A DNA stretch of 64,000 bases, taken from Paralithodes platypus. Lineage: Eukaryota; Arthropoda; Malacostraca; Decapoda; Lithodidae. Each line of letters begins with the position of its first letter. Position 1 is the stretch's first letter. Both the position numbers and the translations under genes were made by a program. Location: contig CM064485.1 in the NCBI GenBank assembly GCA_032716605.1, forward strand, positions 32,081,930 through 32,145,929, written 5' to 3'. Below the pieces are notes generated by a model. It was not told the origin of the DNA. It saw only the letters and a program-made list of their open reading frames with translations, and did no database searches. Below are positions 31,481 to 43,433 of the stretch, piece after piece.

Positions 31481-33205
31481 TCTGTGATACCACCAAAACC
31501 CGCCAAGATAAAGAAAGTTCTGTTTCGCCACCCTCGACCCCAGGAAAACATACCGTGTTTGAATAAGTGTAAATCCATCTATTTGCACAGAGTCCCTCCC
31601 TTGTTAAAGTGCTTAAGTTCCCATCAGGTAACGCAGTTTTATCGTCTATCCTTGCCTGATTATATTATAAACTATACCTACTATGATCGGACCCTTTCCG
31701 TGCCGAAGTAGTTGAGAGTATAGTGTAATTAGTTAGCTTCACCATTCCAACACTCGTGAAGACATATACAAAACAAATGAATATCATTCGTGATATTTAT
31801 TCCTGTGAATGTAAACTATGTCTTCAAGGACAAACCGTGTTAAATCAAGAATATAGCCAAAATTGAGACGATAAAAAAAACGATAAAGAACGATTGACTA
31901 GTTTAAAATCCAAGTCGTGAAGTCCTTGTTTAATAGTAAACTCATCTAGTTCGTAAATTAACAATGTCCTTAGTAGCAATCGTTGATATATTATTCTAAC
32001 TAAATATTTATCAACCAGCAGCTCACGTAATTAATTAATTTAATAAATACTGCTGGCCACGTGTTAGAGTAAAATTACCAGGCGTAGCCCCAGTCCACAT
32101 GGATGCTCAAGACTTATACCACGACCTATATCTGTTGTATTATATTGTGTACTACTGTGTTTCCATTTTTGCATGCATTTGATTTGTGTTGTTCTCTCAT
32201 GTGAATAAATTGTCTTGTACTACTCGCATGAGTTGAATCCTTGTGTTTAGTCATGGATCTAAATAACTTACTTATAATCTCCCTGTTTAGTGTAACCCAC
32301 AGAGACCAGATGTGTTCTACCATAATAGATATTTAATATGAGTGTCATATAAAGAAATCAAGATTTGAACGTCTATAAATTGTTAAGGTATGTTTTGACT
32401 TGTATTTTCTATTTTTGAGTACTGATTGTTTTCCATTTTATTTGAAAACTATAAAATGACATTTGAGTAAAAATATGTATTTAAAAACTGTAGTTAATAT
32501 GATTTAGCGGACAATCTGTGAATGGGAAACTTTATACAGGTGTCATATATTTAGCTGGCAAATGATAGCTCATCTTCTCTATAATTATGGAGACAAATCT
32601 CAATTGTTTTCCCTCCTCGCTTTTGCAGGGTTGGGTATGTAGTTTCCTATGCCAGTCCTTTATACATTGAGACCTTTCTATGATACATATATAATCCTTT
32701 AAAAAAAACATAAATGTCTTACTAATTAAAATAGTAAAATACCATTTCTTAAACGTAAACAATAGTGAGTTTCTCAAGGATGGGCCAGCAGTTTTGAATC
32801 CAAAGTGGTATTGTACAATGAATTTGGTGGGTCACATCTACTGTATATGCTCAGTATCCCGGAAAACCCAGCTACAACCCATGTTATCTTATCCATGCCC
32901 AATCTTTGATCTCAAAAAAACAAGAACAACTGCAGTAAAGTCGACCACTCTCTCTCTCTCTCTCTCAATCTCATCCACATATCTAAAAGAAGAAGGTAAG
33001 CGAGGAAGGAAAAATGCTGTCTGGGGACTCCCTCAGAAATACACGAGCGCAGAAATATGAGGGAAGTCTTATTTTTGTGAAAGGACCTTCAGTCTCTGCA
33101 TAGTTGAGTTGAAGAGTCAGTGTGTGTGTGTGTGTGTGTGTGTGCCAGTTTTTACATAGTCAAATTTGAGGGTGATTTTGTGCTTGTGTACAGTAAATAT
33201 GTATA
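31481..33205. other. Intronic noncoding sequence with minor microsatellites
   Basis: AT-rich. A short TC run lies at about 32,946-32,966 and a GT run at 33,119-33,144. Short ORFs show no known domain. Confidence 0.5.
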
Positions 33206-33209
33206 TATA

Positions 33210-33644
33210 CTAGTATGTATAATTCTGTATGTATGTATGTATGCGTGTGTGTTTATTAGTGTGTAGATTGTGCATGTGTTTGTAAGTAGCGTCGTCGTGT
33301 AGCGTTGTGTCTGTGACGATCATATATGTTCTACTAAATTCCAAGACATAGTGATTTATGTATAGTAAGAAAAGGAGAGGGCCCAAGACCGACCCCAGAG
33401 GAACACCACTAAGGGCAGTTTTGAAGAAACTGTTTAGCCCACTCACACTAACCTTCATTGATCTACCCCAGAGATTACTGGTAATCCACTTTAAGAGGGA
33501 TCCAGTGATACCAATGTTACAGAGTTTAACAATTAGGATGTAGTGGTGGACTCTGTTGAATGCCTTGGTATAGTCAAACAAATAAAGTAAACAAAATATG
33601 CAATTCCTTAGTGATAACTCTCTACATTGTTTTGCACACACCAC
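33210..33644 (-). mobile_element. LINE RT fragment (CR1/L2-like), minus strand
   Basis: A 144-codon minus-strand frame carries the RT motif A region ([14 protein letters not shown]), a linker ([16 protein letters not shown]) and motif B ([21 protein letters not shown]). The usual GVPQGS reads GVPLGS, and motif C is lost to the GT-rich sequence at the end. It is a short relic, distinct from the jockey family. Confidence 0.8.
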
Positions 33645-33699
33645 AGAGCAGCTTTTTCAGAAGTCTGGTTCTATTATGTGATGTGAATATTCTTAAAAA

Positions 33700-34010
33700 T
33701 GTTGATGAAAAACATTATTATTTTCTTTATAATTCTTAACATAATTCTTAACATCAATAACCCCCAAATGAAATTAATGAAAGCATGTGATCCTCCCAGG
33801 ATAGGAACCCAGGATACTTCACACATAATTTACATGCTCTAATCATTACACCATCAAGACAGTTGAAGGTACTGCACATGACTACGATTAATATCCATTT
33901 ATCGAATACTGAATATCAATCTAATCATGTACTGTACTCCACAGCACTATGAATTGCTTAATGCTTATGCAAGAGGAAAGAACATTTCATGGGGTACATA
34001 TCACAAAGGA
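33700..34010 (-). mobile_element. tRNA-derived SINE-type repeat, minus strand
   Basis: On the minus strand the head has an A-box-like GGTGTAATGATTAGAGC and a B-box-like GGGTTCCTATCC (about 33,850-33,785). GATCACATGCTTTCATTAATTT follows. That order matches the split SINE at 55,640/58,147 and, more distantly, the duplicated repeat at 63.4-64.0 kb. Sequence upstream of the head also aligns with the 63-kb copies, so the repeat unit is longer than the head. Confidence 0.6.
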
Positions 34011-34184
34011 CCGACCTCGCTACGAAAGACATAGAGTATAGTAATTTCATACAATCATGGAGTGCATCTTAAGTGCAGAAGGAAGAAGGCTCATGAAGAC
34101 ATTAACACTGGAAGCAAGAACAACTTCTTGTATAAAACAACTAAAACTACGATGTAAATAGATATTGAAAATTATTAAATAGTT

Positions 34185-34255
34185 TGGATCTGTCTCGAGT
34201 CGGCCACCCCCAGCTATGGGATATGTGCCTGTGTATATACATACATACATACTGT
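34185..34255 (+). mobile_element. Short SINE-like 3' end with ATAC tail
   Basis: Contains GAGTCGGCCACCCCCAGCTA and ends in an ATAC tetranucleotide run. The same core (GAGTCGGCTACCCCCA, minus strand) with a TAGA tail is found in the small insertion at 46,983-47,162, so the two belong to one short-element family. Confidence 0.5.
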
Positions 34256-34403
34256 ACATTAAATATTTTGTAAACATTACGAAAATAAAACATGCAACAA
34301 ATAGTTAGTTACTTAAAAGAAAAATACTACGGAAACAAAAAGTGAATCCTATGTAAATGTGGCCGGGTGAAATGATGCAAGGAAAATAATGGGAGTTGTA
34401 TAT

Positions 34404-35236
34404 CGAGGAGGTTGAGTCCGTATGGCGGGAGACACGCGGCAAATGGGTCCCGTGGGTGGCATCGTATAGAGGAGGTTGAGTCCGTATGGCGGGAGACACG
34501 CGGCAAATGGGTCCCGTGGGTGGCATCGTATAGAGGAGGTTGAGTCCGTATGGCGGGAGACACGCGGCAAATGGGTCCCGTGGGTGGCATCGTATAGAGG
34601 AGGTTGAGTCCGTATGGCGGGAGACACGCGGCAAATGGGTCCCGTGGGTGGCATCGTATAGAGGAGGTTGAGTCCGTATGGCGGGAGACACGCGGCAAAT
34701 GGGTCCCGTGGGTGGCATCGTATAGAAGAGGTTGAGTCCGTATGGCGGGAGACACGCGGCAAATGGGTCCCGTGGGTGGCATCGTATAGAGGAGGTTGAG
34801 TCCGTATGGCGGGAGACACGCGGCAAATGGGTCCCGTGGGTGGCATCGTATAGAGGAGGTTGAGTCCGTATGGCGGGAAACACGCGGCAAATGGGTCCCG
34901 TGGGTGGCATCGTATAGAGGAGGTTGGGTCCGTATGGCGGGAGACACGCGGCAAATGGGTCCCGTGGGTGGCATCGTATAGAGGAGGTTGAGTCCGTATG
35001 GCGGGAGACACGCGGCAAATGGGTCCCGTGGGTGGCATCGTATAGAGGAGGTTGAGTCCGTATGGCGGGAGACACGCGGCAAATGGGTCCCGTGGGTGGC
35101 ATCGTATAGAGGAGGTTGAGTCCGTATGGCGGGAGACACGCGGCAAATGGGTCCCGTGGGTGGCATCGTATAGAGGAGGTTGAGTCCGTATGGCGGGAGA
35201 TACGCGGCAAATGGGTCCCGTGGGTGGCATCGTATC
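34404..35236. repeat. 64-bp minisatellite
   Basis: About 13 nearly identical 64-bp GC-rich units (for example starts at 34,464 and 34,528). Because 64 is not a multiple of 3 and the unit lacks stops on the minus strand, all three minus frames stay open for about 290-340 codons. These are artefacts of the repeat, not proteins. The very low divergence points to recent expansion or homogenisation. Confidence 0.97.
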
Positions 35237-35400
35237 ATATAGACACTCCAGGACCTCTCATGGGGGGTAATGGAGCGACTTACATAGAGGTACATAGATA
35301 CACAAACCACATACACTGTGCAGTCCTTACTAGGCAGTTCGGCCTTCATTCTAAAATAGTACTTGCCAGTGAGACCGATGAATTGAAGATAAGAATGTAA

Positions 35401-35555
35401 CCCCTTGAGGATTATGAGGTAATTTGACAGACGATTTTATACAACTTAGAAAGGATCTTATAGCATCAAAAGGGTAAATACTATCCCAATTGAACCTCTG
35501 ACTTTCATATACCCTTCCTAATCTGAATAAAAAACGCGTCATAAAGCTCAAGGGG
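35401..35555. mobile_element. piggyBac-like MITE, short
   Basis: The termini are inverted repeats CCCCTTGAG…TTATGA and, reverse-complemented, CCCCTTGAGCTTTATGA. TTAA lies on the right (35,556-35,559) and GTAA on the left. The interior (cagacgattttatacaacttagaaaggatct) matches the MITEs at 4641-5046. No coding capacity. Confidence 0.65.
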
Positions 35556-35559
35556 TTAA

Positions 35560-35995
35560 CACAGAATGCTCTCTCCCCACACATCACTCCCACTCATAGT
35601 GAGTCACCAGAGTATAGTAGGAAAAAATATATACCCCAAGCAGAGTAAGATGATGTCCACTGAAATAATATATAATTATAAATACCTAACATATATTTTG
35701 TTGTTCCTATATTCCTCCAGCCTTCTCAAGATAAAATTTACATGTATTGTTCTTCACAACTTTCTCTGGCAGTTTGTTCAATTTTTTCACAACATCGTAG
35801 TTGAAATTAAAACAAAAATAATATCTACATTCGCTTTCCTGGGTGTTTCATTCCATTTCTTTGATGTTTATTGATTGCGGAAAGTGCATTTGTATTACAA
35901 CTTCGTCAAAGCTTTTAAGTATCTCAAAACACTCGATTAGTTTACCCTCAAATCTTCTTTTTATAATGAAAACTAATCTATTTTTTTTAGTCTTT
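35560..35995. other. AT-rich noncoding sequence
   Basis: No domain or repeat boundary that I can support. It may hold decayed LINE sequence. The tail of the next LINE begins at about 35,996. Confidence 0.4.
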
Positions 35996-38330
35996 CGTCT
36001 ATCTATTTATCTATTGCCTGACGCCGTGATCCCCTATGGGGTGGCCACGAACGAACCGCCCCCATGCACTTCTGTCCCCAGTCAATCGACGCCCCTCCTC
36101 CCAACCAGCACCGCCTTCATCCATATGCTTCCTCACTTCATCCTTCCACCTCTCCTTCAGTGCACCTCTCCCTCTCTGTCCTTCCACCTCGCTCTCGTAC
36201 ATCCTCTTAGTCATTCTCTCGCTTTCCATACGTTCCATATGGCCGAACCTTCTCAAGTTGTTCCTTTTCACACTTTCCAGCACATCTACCTCCACACCAC
36301 ACCTCCTTCTTACTTCCTCATTCGTCTGTCTATCCCTCCATGTAACTCCGCATGCACTTCTCAAGTAATTCATTTCCACCGCTCTCACTCTTGGTCTGAG
36401 TCTCTTCCCGAACGTCCATGCTTCGCTTCCGTAAGTTAGTGTCGGGATTACCACACTGTCATGCAAGGACTTCTTCACTTCCATACTGACCACCCTATTT
36501 TTTGTTACTGCTTTCAACGTTCCTACAACCCTCTTCCCCTGTTGCACCCTCTCCCGTACTTCTTCATCCATAGTCCCATCTCTACTCAACACACTGCCCA
36601 GATACTTAAAAGAGCTGATGACCTCCATAGCCTGACCATTCAACTTTATCTCACACTCTGTGACTTCACCCCTTTCGAAGACCATTTACCTTCAAATTCC
36701 GTTTTTCGCACACTGTTCCAAACTCATTTACCAGACCCTGCAACTCCCATTCATTATCGCTCATCAGAACTGTATCATCCGCAAACAGCGGTATAGGCAG
36801 CTTCCACTCATTTCCCTCCCTTTTCAGCGATACACCAACATCCACTGCTCTTCCTAGTATTTCTTTCATGACTCCGTCCATATATACAGTAAACAACCAC
36901 GGGGACATCACACACCCCTGTTTCAACCCAACATTCAGGTAAAAGAACTTGCTCTGCTCCTTCTCCACACGTACTGCCGATTTGCACCCTCATACATGCT
37001 CTTCACTGCTTTCAGCAACTTGCCATCTACTCCGTATATTCTAAGTACTTTCCGCATACCTTCTCCATCTACTCTGGCATAGGCCTTCCCCAAGTCCATA
37101 AAGGCAACATACACCTTTTGTTGCTTCTCCAGATATTTCTCCACAACACAATTCAGGGTAAAAATCTGATCTACACATCCTCTTCCCTGCCTAAAACCTC
37201 CCTGCTCGTCGCCTATCCATTTCTCCGTTCTCACTCTCACTCTCTCAATCACTACCCTACTGTACACCTTCCCTACTACGCTTAGAAGACATATTCCTCG
37301 GGGGTTACCACACACTCCTCTTTCCCCTTTACCCTTAGATAGGGGGACTATTATGCCTGTCTTCCAGTCATCAGGGGCACTCCCCTTCTCCCATGCTAGT
37401 TTACACATTTTCCATACCCATTCGATCTCTATCTCACCACCATACCTCAGCATTTCCCCACACACTCCATTCATTCCTAGTGCTTTCCCCAACTTCACTT
37501 CTTTTCTGACCTCCTGATCCCCACCTCCTCCTCCACTACTTCTCCTCTTCTCCCTCCCATACCATATCCAACTATGTTTGCTGGCTCTTCATTCCTTACA
37601 TTTAGCATCCCGTTGAAGTACTCCCTTATATCTTTCGACTCTCTCTTGCTTCTCGGCTAGCATTCTCCCATTCTTATCTTTCACACCCTTACTGTTTCCC
37701 TTGCTACCTTCCCTAACTTTCTTGACTTCTTTCCAGAACAGTTTCTTACACTCCCTCCATTTTACACTCAGATTCCTTCAAAATTCCTCATCTGCTTTCC
37801 TTCACTACTCTCTTCACCAGTCTCTTTCTCTCCACGTACCTCGCTCGTTTCTGCCTCTCCAAATCTTCATTCCTCTACTACTCAACCACTCTCTATACAC
37901 TTTCTTCTTGTCTTCCACAGCTATTTTTACCTTTTCTGTCCACCATGCTGTATATTACACTCCCCTCCCTCTTCTCTTCACTCCACACACCTCCTCACAT
38001 GCTGCAGAGATCTCTTCCTTGAACACTTTGCTCATCTCCTCCACTTCCTCCATATCTTCCAGGTCGAACCCACCTAGTCATTTTTCTACTGCTCTCCTGT
38101 ACTCTTCCCTGATTCTCTCCTCCTGTAGCCTCTCCACCCTCCTTACCATTCCACCTTCCTCTCGCCTCTCTCCAGCTCTCCTCACCCACTTCTTTTGTAT
38201 CCTAATTTTAGCTACTACTACATAATGATCAGACAGACCCCTACAATACCCCTATACACCCTAGCATCTAGCACAGATTTCTTCACAGATTTCTTTCGTA
38301 ATATGGTGTTTTTCTCAACTATTGTATTAG
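35996..38330 (-). mobile_element. RTE-like LINE, copy 2, minus strand
   Basis: The same family as 13,195-15,292 and also with a TATC/TAGA-type tail (35,996-36,015) directly after the stop. It extends further 5': at about 38,240-38,190, GLSDHYVVVAKIRIQKKW is encoded, the SDH end of an APE endonuclease, so the family has an endonuclease-RT architecture. RT pieces run 37,498-36,935, 36,968-36,666 and 36,685-36,011. A deletion of about 20 bp near 36,684, relative to copy 1, removes the GKSKV block and shifts frame. Here LKQGCVMSPWLF is intact, which exposes the 2-bp lesion in copy 1. Confidence 0.85.
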
Positions 38331-38379
38331 CTTTGTCATTTTTTTTTTTTAATTAAAACAAAACTAAAAATAAAAGGTC

Positions 38380-38900
38380 CCACCCCTTTCCCATTCTTAA
38401 GTAAGCCATTTTAGATTTACAGAAGAGTGACCATTACTTGCATTACTGCATGTCCACAAACATTTCAGTAATGTAAGCATGTTTCCTTTTTTTTTTTTTT
38501 TTTTTTTGTCACTTAATGCTGCTCTGCCAAGTCTTTCGGTGTCCTTGGTCAGATAAGGGGACCAAAGCTGTACATTATACTCAAGATGGGGCCTTACCAT
38601 ACTTTTGAATAATGGCACTATAATGATTTAATTCACAAGCATCCCTGTATTGTATTAGAATGTTTGTTGTTGCTTCATATTTTCCAGAGTATAATGGGTG
38701 TTCAGATATTAATATCCCCAGGTCTTTAACTGATGTTGAAGTTTTATTTGTTGACCTTCCATCTCATAAATACACTTCTAATGTTCATTGCTGAATAACA
38801 AGAGATAATATGTTATCTATATTAGAGGGCATTTGCTATTTCTACAACCATTCATTTATCATATATAACCTGCTGGGTGCCAGGTCCGTGTACATATGGA
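38380..38900 (-). mobile_element. CR1-like LINE RT thumb fragment, minus strand
   Basis: On the minus strand: KDLGILISEHPLYSGKYEA-like, then FKSMVRPHLEYNVQLWSPYLTKDTERL (38,610-38,525). This is the region after RT motif C in CR1-type LINEs. An A-rich run (minus strand, about 38,489-38,507) interrupts the coding sequence. It may belong to the same decayed LINE as 40,400-42,118. Confidence 0.7.
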
Positions 38901-39657
38901 CTGAGATGTCGTCACACCCAGTGCCAGGTCTTTACAATATACAGACTCACAGATAAAAACTTGTAGCGCCGAAACTAGGTCACCCACGCCTTCCATATTC
39001 ATACTAAAAGTACCCTACCCTTTGACCTTCTCCATACCACCACCCCCACCCCCTCTCACCTCCCAAACACCATGTAAATGACATGTATATATAAGTTTAT
39101 AAGAATATATTAATAAATATAAATATAAGAATATTTACCAGTAATTTTATGTTATAAGACCTTGTGACAATCATTAGTGTGTGTATAAGGGATAAAAGAC
39201 AAGCCCAATGTATTTCAATGATAAATAATTGAAGAAAATTTTACAAAAATATGTCATGTGTGTGTGTGTGTGTAGCAAAACTTGCAGACCCGTAGATCAC
39301 CTTCTGAATCTGTATACATGCTCATAACAATTGTGAATCTGTATACATGCTCATAACAATTGTGAATCTGTATACATGCTCATAACAATTGTGAATCGAA
39401 AAAGTAATCCATACTCAATGCTAATACACTCCAAATACTCTCAAAGTGTGTTTCAAAGACAAAATTAACTACAATATTGCTTACTAACTGCATATTTATA
39501 TTATTTTGCGTAACCATGGTGCCTCTACTGTGCGTACCTACATCTCAAAAATATGTGCATACTAAAGGTAGTCCATATTCAATATAACACTACTTGAAAT
39601 GCCTGCATTCGTCGAAACCAGATGATGGGAGCACTTGGAATTTGGCCAGAATACTAA

Positions 39658-39660
<3 letters not shown>
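38901..39660. other. Noncoding sequence with a small 29-bp repeat
   Basis: Three copies of a 29-bp unit (gaatctgtatacatgctcat core) lie at about 39,305-39,396, and a short GT run near 39,259. No gene recognised. Confidence 0.5.
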
Positions 39661-39664
<4 letters not shown>

Positions 39665-39746
<82 letters not shown>

Positions 39747-39797
39747 GGTATATATATATATACCCGGAATATATATATATATATATATTTTTGTTTT
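39665..39797. repeat. (TA)n microsatellite
   Basis: A long TA run with small ACCGG interruptions near 39,745-39,770. It borders the 3' end of the minus-strand SINE copy. Confidence 0.95.
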
Positions 39798-40252
39798 CTA
39801 TACTTCAACTTACTCCATCTCAGGCATAGGCGGAGAGCCTGAACATTCACCGCTGTACAATGAGCAGTGAAGCCTGTGAGGTCTTGCTCCAGTCTAGGGA
39901 GTGAGACATGTGAAGCACGTAGAGTACAACGAGCACCTGCCATCTTGCCTTCACATGAGGCACGGTGCTCACTCATGGCCCGAAGCGACCCCATCTCTGA
40001 AGCCACCTCGTTCCCGTGCTTCACTGTCTCACCCCCTACACTCGGACTCTCACTCTTACACACACACACACAATCGCCACCTGTTGAGCAGATAACTCAC
40101 CAGGCATTGCACCCCTATAGCATATTTTGAATATGGGAATATTCATACAGTGCTATTTAATCAGGGAACAATGAGGGTATTTTATTGGCGATTCGGTGGG
40201 CTTTGTGGTAATGCACTGATACTAGGTACAGCACAAATTCCATCCCAATAAT
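39798..40252 (-). mobile_element. tRNA-SINE copy lacking its head, minus strand
   Basis: The reverse complement of the body of the SINE at 3253-3743, sharing for example GGTACAGCACAAATTC and TGAAGCACGTAG-type blocks. It stops at about 40,252, before the tRNA-like head, so it is 5'-truncated. Plus- and minus-strand ORFs across it have no known domain. Confidence 0.85.
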
Positions 40253-40399
40253 GTATATTATATACAGTATAATATATTAGTATATGATAAAGTCTATGGT
40301 ATTTACTTTGATACTTTCAACTAAGTAAATGTGACATTGTCTACATATTTACGGGCGAAAATGAACAAGGTGGGGTTTTTTTTCCACTATCCTTCCTTT

Positions 40400-41340
40400 T
40401 TCATCCAAGATGATAGATTTAGCCAATACAACAAATGGTAAATCAGCTGGTGCTGAGGGTGACACAAGGTCAGTAACATCTGCGAGTTAAATCAGATTGT
40501 AGTACATTTCTGTTTTCCTCTATTAGAAATGTAATTTTTATCTTTGGTCATTGGCAAATTTGGAGAATGGTGCTGTAAAGTCCTACAACAATATCAATTA
40601 TGTAGATAGGAAATAGTATGGGTTCCAGGACCGAAGCCCGAGGTACTCCACCAGAAGCAGGGTCCCATTCCGATTCTACTTCATTCAATACCACCTTCTG
40701 CCTTCTGTTTGCTAGCCAACATTTTACCCATGTATGAATTTTTCTTTTAATGTCAATCATCTCTAATGTATGCATCAGTTTTCAATACGGGGCATTTTTG
40801 AAGGTCTTCTTTTTAGAGATATAAGACAATTATATCTAGTGATTTCGTCATATCATGTACAGTTTGCCGCACATATTCTATTCCGTTGGGGTCGTGATTT
40901 GGCAGCGCTACACCCACTTCCTCAACCCCCCTCCCTCCCTCCACCTCATATTGGAAGGAGGAGTGAGGGAGGGGGGTTGGGGAGGTGGGTGCAGCGCTGC
41001 CAAATCATGACCCCAACGGAATAAAATATGTGCGGCAAACTGTACATGACCAGTTTATTATAAAATTCAATAAAATGTGTAAGGCAATTAAATTATATCT
41101 AAAACAAGTTGACTAGCTTTAATTAGCTTGTTAGATTTCAGGTAGTCTACTATCATGACGTCTTTTATCATTGAGTTTATATAATCCTATTATTGATGTT
41201 AGTACAATTGGTCTATAATTACTTGCTTTGCTCTTCCTGCCATTTATGTACATTGGCATAAATTCACAACTTTCCATTCACATGGTACTATCCCCTCCTG
41301 TAAAGACACGCTATATGTGTGTTAAGGATTCAGATCATTT
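40400..41340 (-). mobile_element. CR1-like LINE RT fragment, minus strand, with nested foldback element
   Basis: Minus-strand blocks: EWKVVNLC and SNYRPIVLTS (about 41,280-41,190), then HTWVKCWLANRRQKVVLNE and GGVPRASVLEPILFPIYI (40,730-40,600). Several substitutions (GVPRAS for GVPQGS) and stops mark it as a relic. The 183-bp palindrome at 40,860-41,042 interrupts it. Confidence 0.7.
40860..41042. mobile_element. Foldback MITE with Tc1-like ends (TA target)
   Basis: An almost perfect inverted repeat with arms of about 85 bp. It starts CAGTTTGCCGCACATATT and ends with the reverse complement, flanked by TA on both sides (40,858-40,859 and 41,043-41,044). CAGT termini plus a TA duplication are typical of Tc1/mariner-type elements. 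No transposase is encoded. Confidence 0.75.
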
Positions 41341-41932
41341 TCCTTTACATTTTTTTTAAATTCTAGGGTGCATAGAATCGATCTATGTGATTATATATAT
41401 ATATATATATATATATACATTTCTGAAATTCTAATGCATAGTACTTCACTAACCATAATGATAAAATGTCCATTTCGTGTGCAATTGAGATATTCTCCAA
41501 GTGAAGATCGTATTCCTCTTTAGTAAATACAGAACAAAACTATTAATTTTGCAAATTTGCATTGAATATGTCAGCTGTTACTGTTTGGCTATTTTATACT
41601 ATCAGTCCAATTATTCTACTTTTGATCTGATTGTTACTGTTTCCACAATGGTAGAATTACTTAGAATTGATAGCAATCCCATCAACAATAAATTAATTGT
41701 AATTTTGTTTCTGTATCCCAAATGTTGTTTACTCTCCTACTTTGAACACGTTTCTGATTTTTTATTATTTTTTTTTTTTGTGAAATTAGTACACATTTTA
41801 TGTATTCTGTTCTGCTACACCTTGTCAATGCCCGTATTGCACCATGGGGCTTATTTTATTTTCATATTACACTTATGGTTCATAGATACACATTTTCCTT
41901 GCAAAATAATTGTACTTCGTTAACTAATATTA
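41341..41932. other. AT-rich noncoding sequence
   Basis: A TA run lies at about 41,390-41,418. The 140-codon plus-strand ORF (41,501-41,923) is hydrophobic and of low complexity, on the opposite strand to LINE remnants on both sides, and I do not call it a gene. Confidence 0.45.
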
Positions 41933-42118
41933 CTAAGAAGTAGGGCACCGCACCATGTTATTAAAGGCTTCCATAAACCTGTTGAAGTTTGTATTGTAAA
42001 AGTCTGATAGTTTGAGTGTGTTGCTTGCAATAGTGCATTTGCCGTTATGGTTCCTAATAATGCTTTTGTGCTCGATAACCGGTTGACAAGTGTTCTGTGG
42101 CGTTGACATTTTATACAA
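41933..42118 (-). mobile_element. LINE linker fragment (CR1-like), minus strand
   Basis: Minus-strand coding remnant with LKLSDFYNTNFNRFMEAFNN, which resembles the segment between endonuclease and RT in CR1-type LINEs. Its order and strand agree with 41,340-38,380, so all may come from one old element. Confidence 0.4.
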
Positions 42119-42145
42119 ATTTTACATCATTTTAGCTCCATTTTC

Positions 42146-42245
42146 GAGATCCAACACAGCATATTTACATGTGTGATGATAACGAGATCCAACACAGCAT
42201 ATTTTACATGTGTGATGATAACGAGATCCAACACAGCATATTTCC
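42146..42245. repeat. 38/39-bp tandem repeat, about 2.6 copies
   Basis: Units starting GAGATCCAACACAGCAT at 42,146, 42,184 and 42,223. Confidence 0.9.
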
Positions 42246-42300
42246 GCCACGTGTCAATTATATTACATTATGGATCCAAAATTGTCCAGTTTGAAGTTTA

Positions 42301-42670
42301 GGCGGGATGGTTGTTTCTTTTTCTGGAACCCCTTCTCCCTCATGTATAGACCCAATAGTTTTCAGATTTGAAGACGTTTAGTCCTAATATTAGTTTGGCG
42401 ATTTTAGGATGGCTCGCCACATTTCTTTGTCAATATTAATAAGACCTTTCGTGCCATTTAGGGGTCGATTTTTTCCTGGCGAGCGATAGTGAGCTTGTAC
42501 TATAGGGGGAATAGGCCTTCGGCCGTGGCAGTTTCTTCCACCGGAAAATGTACAATTTATCTAGACGGGGGATCTTGGGGATGCATTTTCAAGCTCGATG
42601 GAGGTCTAAGGAGGAACCTAAAACGTGAAAAATTTATTAATAAATCGACCAATAAATAAACCCTTCCCCC
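42301..42670. mobile_element. TTAA-type MITE, family with CCTGGCGAGCGATAG core, copy a
   Basis: The right end is …CCCTTCCCCC followed by TTAA (42,671-42,674); the left end is a decayed TTTA then GGCGGGATGG. The interior shares blocks with 54,521-54,836 and 56,592-56,949: ttagtttggcgatttta, gacctttcgtgccatttagg, tcctggcgagcgatag, aaaatgtacaattt, gatggaggtcta. Confidence 0.7.
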
Positions 42671-42676
42671 TTAACC

Positions 42677-43433
42677 ATCTTGCGGCACTCCGAGTTATTC
42701 CCGGCTAGGATATCCCAAATAAGAACAATATAGTCACCAGCTAATCACATAAATCTGCATTAATATTGTCTTAATCAGTCCATATGAGTGGCTATCGTCA
42801 GCATCTTTTTCAGTTGGTGATCGAGAAACTGTGTTTTTTTATCTTGTGTTTATTTTGACCCTATTTCCATGTTGTTTTGCAGTAGAGCATTTCTACAGGG
42901 TTTAGATCAGTTGCTGCATTCACTGTAACATCCCCTCTAATTTTTTCCATTGTTCCAGCTTTTGAGAAATTCATGGGCAAAATCATAATTCCTTTTATTT
43001 TAAATGTGTTTCCGTTATACATATTACAAAAGCTTTCTCTTTTATTACTAGACATTTCAGTCATCTAGTTTATCTCTGATCGAGCAAAAATGCCAATATA
43101 TTGTGTAATGCTGTGTCTTGCGGCAGGTGGTTTTGTGTTTATGAGAGTTGGGGCTGGAGTAAAATAATCCCCCAACAGGATCGATGGGGATTATCATTAA
43201 TATGCAAGAAAGGTGTAGGATTAATTTTGCTTGTGTGAATTATGTTCTGTGATTTGAAATCCACGAGTGTGTGTGTGTGTGTGGGGGGGGGGGGGGATTT
43301 TTACGTAGTTTGGTGAATGATTATACGGGCGTGTTTGCTCCTCAGGGATTATCCTTAATTTGTGAATTAGCTCATTCATCCTGACAGATAGATTAGCATC
43401 GTTTTCCTCTTCATCTGACTTTGAGTTAGTTTC
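42677..43433 (-). other. Possible LINE 5' remnant, minus strand
   Basis: Short minus-strand frames (43,472-43,221 and 43,064-42,861) look protein-like but carry no domain I can name. A GT run followed by a G-run lies at 43,264-43,295. Position and strand would fit the 5' part of the CR1-like LINE to the left; this is inference only. Confidence 0.25.

Noticed and set aside
34305..35349. Three overlapping minus-strand ORFs of 293-340 codons
   Set aside because: They lie in a 64-bp tandem repeat with no stops in any minus frame. They are one sequence read in three frames, without a start context or known domain.
41501..41923. 140-codon hydrophobic ORF
   Set aside because: AT-rich low-complexity sequence, opposite in strand to LINE remnants on both sides, with no recognisable family.
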